Source: Sipunculus nudus
Lineage: Eukaryota; Annelida; Sipuncula; Golfingiida; Sipunculidae
NCBI GenBank assembly: GCA_026874595.1
Contig: CM049312.1
Span: 29,561,456-29,625,455 of the forward strand
Length of the DNA stretch: 64,000 nucleotides
Direction: 5' to 3'
The first letter of the stretch is position 1. Each line of letters begins with the position of its first letter. A program made the translations under genes and the position numbers. The notes beneath the pieces are model-generated. The model ran no database searches. It was not told where the DNA came from and saw nothing but the letters and a program-made list of their open reading frames with translations. This document shows, one piece after another, positions 51,101 through 60,100 of the stretch.

Positions 51101-54100
51101 CAGTTACTTCTTAGAGTTATTCAAATTCAAGGCATAAGAATAAAACCGCAAAATACTATTATATGTTACTCTGTATGATGTATAGTAACTTTCATGGAAA
51201 CTCTGCTGAAAAAAAGAGTATAATTTGTATTTATATAAATATTCAGTAAAAAGGTAGACAAAATTAGCACCAGCTTGTTTGTGTTTCATAGATATGTGAG
51301 ACACCTGGACTCAACAATTCATGCCATCCAGATCAAAACAAAGGTCTGCCAGCTGGTTGAAGCTGTGAGTATGACATGACATTTTTATCCTTTAAATATT
51401 TGAGGAATATTTCTTACTGGTTCAGCTTATGCCATTTACAACTATAGATTCCCTAGTCTTCATGAGTACATAAAAGATTAATAGAGAAAGAGTAACTGAT
51501 TTCAGGAACAGATGCGGAAGAAGTAACGTCTATACCGATTTGAGTACATATGTAATCATGTTAATTTTTTTCCTTGAGATATGTGATTACTCATATAATA
51601 TGGAACATTTACGGTAAACAATAATTCATCATTAAATTTTTTTTTTCATTTTTGCACAACTAAGAGCCATAATAAATCACTTATTTTTTGTGGTATTTCT
51701 CTAGATGATGACACGTCGAGATGACCTGACATTCCGTCAAGAAATGAAGTTCCGTAACAAGTTGGTGGAATATCTGACAGATTGGATTATGGGTAATTCA
51801 CACCAGCTGAATGTACAAGGTGGAGATGTTGGTCAAGTTTCAAGGTAGAGCTCTTTCTGTGCTTTCCAAAAATGTTATCAAATTGAAATACATTTTAGTT
51901 TGTGCAGTCTAATTGGTAATTTTTTAAGCTGAGTTGACATGCAGTCATGCTGAGCTGTAGTGACAGGTGTTTAAATGTCTTCCTTTTGTATGTTGTTTTG
52001 CAGTTTGTTTAATTCTAGCTCTTTCCTTTATCTCTCCAAAGAAATCACTATTTGAATTGATATTTCAGTATTTTCATTATCAACAGGTAAATAGAAAAGA
52101 GGAAGCATTCTTCCCTTTGCTTCAACTCTTTCCCAAGAATCCATTAACAAATTGTTTGTTTGGTTTTGGATTATGATACCTCATTAATTTCCTTGATACC
52201 TGCTTAAAATATCTTGCCTAATGTTCCTCATTTTGTCATTTTGTGTGGTATCAGTGCTGTTTATATATATCATTATACCTTTCTGTAGGGATCTGGACCT
52301 GGCCAGCATGGAGGCTGTAGCTTCGTTACTGGCAGGGCTACCATTACAGCCGGAGGAGAGTGACAGGGGAGATCTAATGGAGGCTAAATCTCAACTTTTC
52401 CTCAAGTAAGTATGACATCCTTCATAAAATACAACTAAGACATCAAGGTCCAACTCTTCCTTTGGGAAATTGAAAATACTGTACAGTTATAGATTAAGTG
52501 CCTACTGGGTTTACCCCCATAGATAATGTTGAAAAGTTGATTGTGACTTAAAATTGTGACTTAAGGCTTTACACAAGTTTATAGCCACTCATTTTAACAT
52601 ATTGCCATCAACTATGCCCTTTTCAGCATGAAAACTATTCCCTTCATACATATCAATTTTCCAGTGGGCACCTTTTCTATAATCACTCAGAAAATACAAA
52701 TACTGTCTCTTCATACTTTCTTATAAAAAAAAATAGAAAAATAACCAAAGTTCTCAAATAATTGCATTTATGCATTTTGTCTTTCAATTTTATTGCTGTT
52801 GAATGCTGAATAAAGTTATTTGGACTGCATGGCTGCTCAGTGTAGCCTTGACCCCTGTTTGTTAACTCAAATGATCTGCTATCCCAGTCAGAAACTCTTG
52901 TCATGTTACTGTCTCTAATCATATCAGTTAACTGATCCCAGCAAGAGATGGGGTGTCAATCATCAGCATGGACATGTTTTTATCAGAAATTGTCACCACT
53001 CTGCAGAAACTTTATGACCAATACAGAGATTGGTCCATGAAATCTGATGGACATGGTCCTTAAAAGTCCTTAAAATGTCCTTAAATTTGTACTAAGGTTT
53101 TGAATGGGAACACTAGCTGCTATTTAAATGCGGTGGATCCCCACAATTACCACCACCTTAGGGACTGACTGAAGTGGTTGTAATTGTAAGGGTGATAGTA
53201 TTTGAGAATTTCTTGTTCCTGGATCATATTTTCGGGACCAAGAAAGTGGTTGTAATAAAGGGGGTGGTCTCCATTGCGAGGTGGTCACAAGGTGGGGTTC
53301 CACTGTACAATAAATTATATCTTTTGTAAGCATCTTGTTCACACGGTCATTCATGAATTGTTAAAAATGAAATTATGAATGATATCTTTGCAAAACTGAT
53401 TGGTATTAAACTGCTTTTACATTAAGTGTAAATGTACACTTTGTATTGGTAAAATATATTTGACATTGTATTGCAGGTACTTCACATTATTTATGAATTT
53501 GCTGAATGACTGCTCTGAAGAGGCGGAAGAGAAGTGCAGTGATCCGGGCAGAAAACGCAGCAGCTCCAACCTCAGTGCCCTCAGAAACTACACTGTACAG
53601 GCCATGTCCAACCTGCTGAATGCTAACATTGATAGTGGACTCATGCATTCTATAGGTAAGTCCAATATACTTAAAGGGGCCCGATCACCTATAAAACATG
53701 TTTAATTGACACAAAAAATAACTTCTTCTCTTTGAAATAAATATGTACCTGGAAAAATATTGCCCTGCAACCGTTTGCTTAATCATGTAAATGAGTTATA
53801 AAAACAGTGGACCTGGCGCGATCATGTGTCAACATAAACAGAGCAAGTGTATCTTCCGGGCCACAAGGTGTCAATCAAGAGATTCCCTTACTGACTTGGC
53901 CAAAAAAATCTGATACATGTTCCCCCTGGCTGAAACATCATGTGTTGTGGGTCACAATTGAAATGGTTTTGCTGGGAAACTTTTGAATTTAGCAAAACTG
54001 AACTGATAGTGGGAAAGAATAGGCATAATATTGGTCCTGATTATGTCCATTTAAAGCAAATGCTGCCAGCAGCCTCCTGCATTCTCTGTGATGGTAAAAA

Positions 54101-57100
54101 AAATCATATCCATGTAAGGTGAGAACCAACAGTATAAAAATTATTTTTTTTTACCATTCAGTCAGAAATAATATTGTTCATGATATTCATAGGAAATGTC
54201 AGTCCCATACCAAATTGACATTTTCACATGAAATTCAATTTAAAAATTACCTTAAATGGTTATTGTTGTTCTAATTTATATTTTGTGAGTTTAAATGATG
54301 ATGTTTGAAGTAATACATGAGTCAAACTATTACACACAATACAATAAGTATAAAAAGATAATAGAGTATCTCAAGCCGTCAAACACACCCTAAGCAAAAA
54401 GTAGCTCTGGAAATCTGAAAAGTAGGACTTTAACCATACATGTTACAATATCATTCATGCTCATTTGTGATAAATATAAAATCCAAAAAGTGATATAATG
54501 GAGAACATATTTGATGATTTATATGAGGCTCAGTTTGTATATGCATTTTTTGTGATCATATTGTACTCCAAATTGCCCATATCTGTTTACTTATGAGCTG
54601 ACAAACAATATCACAGCAATTTATCACATTTTTTAAAGTTGAATGTCACAAAAAAAAAAAAGTAGGAAAAAATGAGAAAAGGTAGGAAAAAGTAGGTAAT
54701 TTGGAAAAGAAGTAGGAAAAATAGAATCACTTGACAGGCTGGTATCTGCTTTTGCAGGACTGGGCTATCACAGGGACCCACAGACTAGAGCAGCCTTCAT
54801 GGAAGTGCTGACCAAGATTCTACAGCAGGGCACAGAGTTTGAGACCTTGGCTGAGACAGCCCTTGCGGACAGGTTTGAGAGACTGGTTGAGCTGGTCACC
54901 ATGATCGGAGACAAGGGGGAGCTGCCAATAGCCATGGCCCTTGCTAATGTGGTGTCCACGCCTCACATGGTAAGCAGAACCACTATACTGATATGCAAAA
55001 GAATAAGTATAAAAAAATGGTGAAGAACAATTTTTTGGGTGTGTAGAAAAATCCAGTGCCCCATTACAATCTTGTCCATTTTCTACAAGTTTATTTCAAG
55101 GCTGATAAATCGAGGTTAGATTGATAATTATGTAAACCACTATATTTATATTTCTCACCACTTTAAGAAGAAACTATTGATTTTGGGGTCACAGGTTGAA
55201 ATTTCTTTTTTTGGAAGTGATCCATGGAGTCGGAATCCAATTGATATTCAGACCAATGGTCAAGGTTTGGCAAAAAATTCTTCCTCAAAATTTGTATATT
55301 TGCATGGCCCTGCCTGATCTGTCAGTGTTTTAGTTGTATATGTTTGAATTTTTTGTCATGTCATAGTATGTTAGATAGTATATTTGTATGTCTTAAGTAT
55401 CAGGTAACATAGTATCTTTTTATCCACATATTTCAGGAAAATTTTCCCCTCAAGAACTGAAATGTATGCATATGAATGAAGTTAACCTGTTAATTTATAT
55501 GAGTTACTAAAAGTGCAGTGTTTTTATTCTTCCAGCCTTAATAGGATCAAATAGAAATACTTCATGTGATGCATGTGGTTATTGTGATTATATTTGTGAT
55601 GGTATGTACTTTGTTGACTTAACTATGCTGTTTATTCTGTTGACCAGGATGAACTTGCCCGAGTGTTGGTGACACTATTTGATGCCAAACACCTCTTATA
55701 CCAGCTCCTGTGGAACATGTTCTCTAAAGAGGTGAGTGGCTTGATAATGAGGGGTACGGCCTTCTTTAAGTCAGTTTCTTAGCCATTCATTATTGCTGCT
55801 GCTACTGATTTTCCCATTTAGTTGTTATTCTTTACTTCATCCTCCTGGCTTTCATTGTTATCCCATCCACTTCATTAGATTTTCTGTCATACATTGGTCA
55901 CACTACATTTATTCTATAACTGATCTCACTTAGCCACTACTTTCCAGAACAGGGATTCCAGACTATCAGTACTGGGGAAGTTTGCACAGGGCCAAGAACA
56001 TCCCAACAATTGTTCTTCATTTCATTCTATATTTGAAGATATTTTTTTGTTTTAGTACAGTATTTTAGAAAAATTTTACACTATCACAATTTATGTATTC
56101 AGTGTGACAAGTTATATTTTACCTATATTTTAAATGTAGCATAATCTTAGATGTCTTTATTTGCAGTGTTAGGTGACATTTATATCATATCACCTTTTGA
56201 CTGTTGGTAATTTTCAGGTTGAGATTGCAGACTGCATGCAGACGTTGTTCAGAGGGAACAGTCTAGCCAGTAAGATCATGGCATTCTGCTTCAAGATCTA
56301 CGGTCAGGGTTACCTGAGAGATCTCCTGCATCCAATGATAATGGAGATGTTCGCCCCAGACAGAGATAAGATGTCATATGAGGTGGACCCTGCTAGGTAT
56401 GTATTCGTGTCAGGTCATTCAGAGATTTCTGAATAATTAATGACATTAATGAATTTATGACACTTTTTTTCTCACCATGAAACTAGATCAGCCTATGATT
56501 ATGACTCCAATCGTCTTTATTTTATACTAATGTTGATCAGAATTATACTGTACTATCTAAACTTCATCATGGTGATGTATGCTTGCTATTACTTCTAATA
56601 TGATGTTCACCTTTTATTCTCAGTGCTACATGACTGAATTTTACCTATTACTTGCTTACTGTTGTGATATTCTGTGAAGTTTTCCTTAGATTTGCACTAG
56701 ATGGGCTGCTTTATGAAATTAGAAAATGCAGATGCAAGTTCATGCTTGATGATAATATTATGCTTGGAAATGAAGGATGCGATGTTTGAAATTTTTCAGA
56801 TGTCAGTAATGAAAAATAAGTAAATAAATGTGAATTATTCTGTTTACATGCAGGTTGGAAATGGGAGAGAATATTGATGAGAATCGAAGGAATCTAATGA
56901 ATCTGACACAGCGAGTCTTCAACGCTATAGTGGCCTCAGCAGAAAGGTGAGCAAAATATGTTAAACATGCACCTTGTTACTCAGCTGTGAATACATGACT
57001 CAGTACCTGTTACTTAGCTGAGAATACACAACAGAAGTCATAGGTGAGAATGCTCTGCAGTGGCAATCCATCCTTTTTCCTCAGTACCGTGGTAAACAGT

Positions 57101-60100
57101 GGTAAATTAACACACATGAATACATGTTAGCTCACAAACCAATGTGTAAGTCCATCTCTGTGGTAATAGGTTAGTTACTGTTTGACATAAAAGTTGACTG
57201 TTGTCCTGTAATCCATGCAGAACTTGCTTGTGTTCATGCAGTCCTATAATTCAGCAAACATGCAGGGGGGTTTCACCAATATGCTGAGTTAAAAACAGAA
57301 TTTTTGTCACACATGTGAGGTAGTGTTATAAACTGCACAAAAATGACAAAAATGTTAGCATCCTCATCATAGAGTTTTATAGTGCAGCCCTATATACAAG
57401 ATGCAAAGGCACTCTGTTACAGGTCAGAGACATTATTACCAGAGGGGAAAATGGAGTTTCTTGTTACTATCCTGTGAAAATGAGATGGGAGTATGTTTAC
57501 TATGTTTCAGATTTTGTTAGTCCAGTTTAGGATAGCTGCAACAAGTTCATGAATATTAAGAGGTAGTTAAAAATTTAAAGTGAATCAGATATTTTCTCTC
57601 AAAGCGGATGTTTTTTTGCAGATAGAGAGATAAGTTATTATTCATAATACATGTGAAACAAAGTCATCTACAAATTAATGAGGGCCTCACCTCAATAGAA
57701 GCAGGTGCACTATAGTAATCACCAGTCTGTCTGTCCATTTCCAGATGATAACTCAAGTTTCAATTCACATATGGATTTCATACTTAATATATAAATGGCC
57801 CACCACTAAACCAAGAACCCTAGTGATTTTGGGGTCATGAGGTCAAAGGCCAAGGTGTGAAGACTCAAATTTAGAAAAACTTTGTGGATGCATTTTCAGC
57901 CAAATTTTGTTTTCGATCAATAATTTCTCATGATTTGTCAGTTTACCTGTTAATTCGTTAAAACACCTGCTGATTGGTTAACTAACCTGAAACTTTATTT
58001 ACTTAGGTTTCCAGTACACCTGAGGATGATGTGCCACTGTCTGTACCAGGTGGTGAGTCAGAGGTTTCCTGAGGGAGCAGTAGCAGCACTGGGAACTGTC
58101 ATCTTCCTCCGGTTCATCAACCCTTCACTAGGTACCTTCACTGCTATTTATGTCTCCCCATCCATGGCAGAAGACGTAGTGTTTAATCTGTACCGTCGTC
58201 ATCCGTAGTCTTGCCTGTGTCATTTCTTGTGAACATGATAACTTTTGAACCACTCCACATATTTCATGAAATTTCACATTTGAATTTTTCTACCAGTATC
58301 TAAAGAAAAAACAGTGACCTTGACCTTCATCTTAAAGGTCAAATTAGCTGAAATAAAAAATGTTTGTTAAACCATACTCGGTGAAGTATTGGATATTTTT
58401 TCCTCACGTCTGATATAAGAGTTGTTTCAACCAACTTGGTGTAGACCTAGAAAAATATTAGAAATGTAACCTTTAAAAATTTTAAAATATTTTACTAGAC
58501 TGTTGATTGATGACTTATTCTTCAGCCATTTGCCCCATTTACATGCAAAATCTAGACTGTTCTGGAATCTCCAAACATGCTAGATCTGGGCTGAATGCAC
58601 TAGATTTTGATTTAGAGAGGACTAAACCAGACCAACGGTTTTAGGTGGGTCTAGAACTGTCAACCGGCTCTTGATCTGCTGGTCAAGCACTGCCTGCTAC
58701 TACTCTTATATGCATAGGTTAGATCAAGCTGGATTTCTGAGTGTTAATGTGAAGCTTAATTTTGACCAAACTTGACACCAATGGTCTAAAAATGTAACTT
58801 AGAGCAGTTTAAATATTCACATGGCCCAACATTGTTTAAATACAAGGTAAATGTTGCAACATGTATATTTGGTTAACTTGAGCCAGATCTTTATAGTGTA
58901 AATGGTACAAATGTTTATCTGTTGTAGTCTCTCCATGTGAGTGTGGGATAATAGACGAGCAGCCGACAATGCGGATCAAGCGAGGTCTGACGCTCATGTG
59001 CAAGATCCTCCAAAACATCGCCAACCATGTACTGTTCACGAAGGAACAACACATGAGGCCGTTTAATGACTTCTTGAAGCAGAACTTTGATGCAGCCAGA
59101 AGGTGAGATACGTTCACATGTTGTGGCTTACTTGGGTTGTTATAATACCTGTTGTGGCTTACTTGATCTAATGAGACAATACATATCACTGCTAGGAATC
59201 AGTTGCAAAATCATATTTGATAAATGAAAGATAGAAAACGATAAATGATCAGTTATAAATTGATTATTTTATGTACCCTCTGTATTCCTGTGAAATCTGG
59301 TCTATAGTATTATACCTTATATTGACCGGGTAAATAAAGTCTGACTTTTACACAATGCTGAAAAGTCAGTGGCCAGCTGCAAAAGGTTCAGTTTTAGCTG
59401 TTCACTGTTTTGTGACTATTCAAAGGTACTCTAAAGACAGCCTCCAAGCCAGAATCTATCTGCAGAGAGAGTTTAGTTGCAAGTAGACATGTATTAGGAA
59501 CGTTTAGAATGGGATAACACTTTTTCAGACCATACCCAAATCCTCAAATGGTAATAGGATTCCATGTTTTATTTGTAATTTTCTTACCAATTATAGACAA
59601 TGTAATACTTGATTCTGTATCTTCCTGTGTGTTCTGCCAGGTTCTTCATAGAGATAGCCTCTGACTGTGACACACTGGACACCTCAAACCACAGCCTGTC
59701 ATTCATCAGTGATGCCAACGTCCTGGCACTGCACAGGCTGCTCTGGATTAACCAGGAGAAGATAGGAGACTACCTCTCTAGCAGCAGGTCAGTGCTGTTA
59801 CAGCACAGGAACACAGCCGGTCTCATCCTTATCTTACTTTTTATTGCATCATTTTATATGGCCAACGTAGAGACAGTTGTATAATCTAAATGTTCGTCTT
59901 TTACCCTTTAATTTAGCTGCAGTAACTTGCCAGGGATTTCATGAAACTTACTATGAATATTAACTAACATAGTATCTGAGTTTGATGCTCTACATTATCT
60001 GTATGTAATTAATGAAGGGGGTCAGAGGTCACCAGATTCCTATATGGTGTTACCACAGTTATTTGCCGGGAATTTGATGAACTTGGATAAAACTATATGT

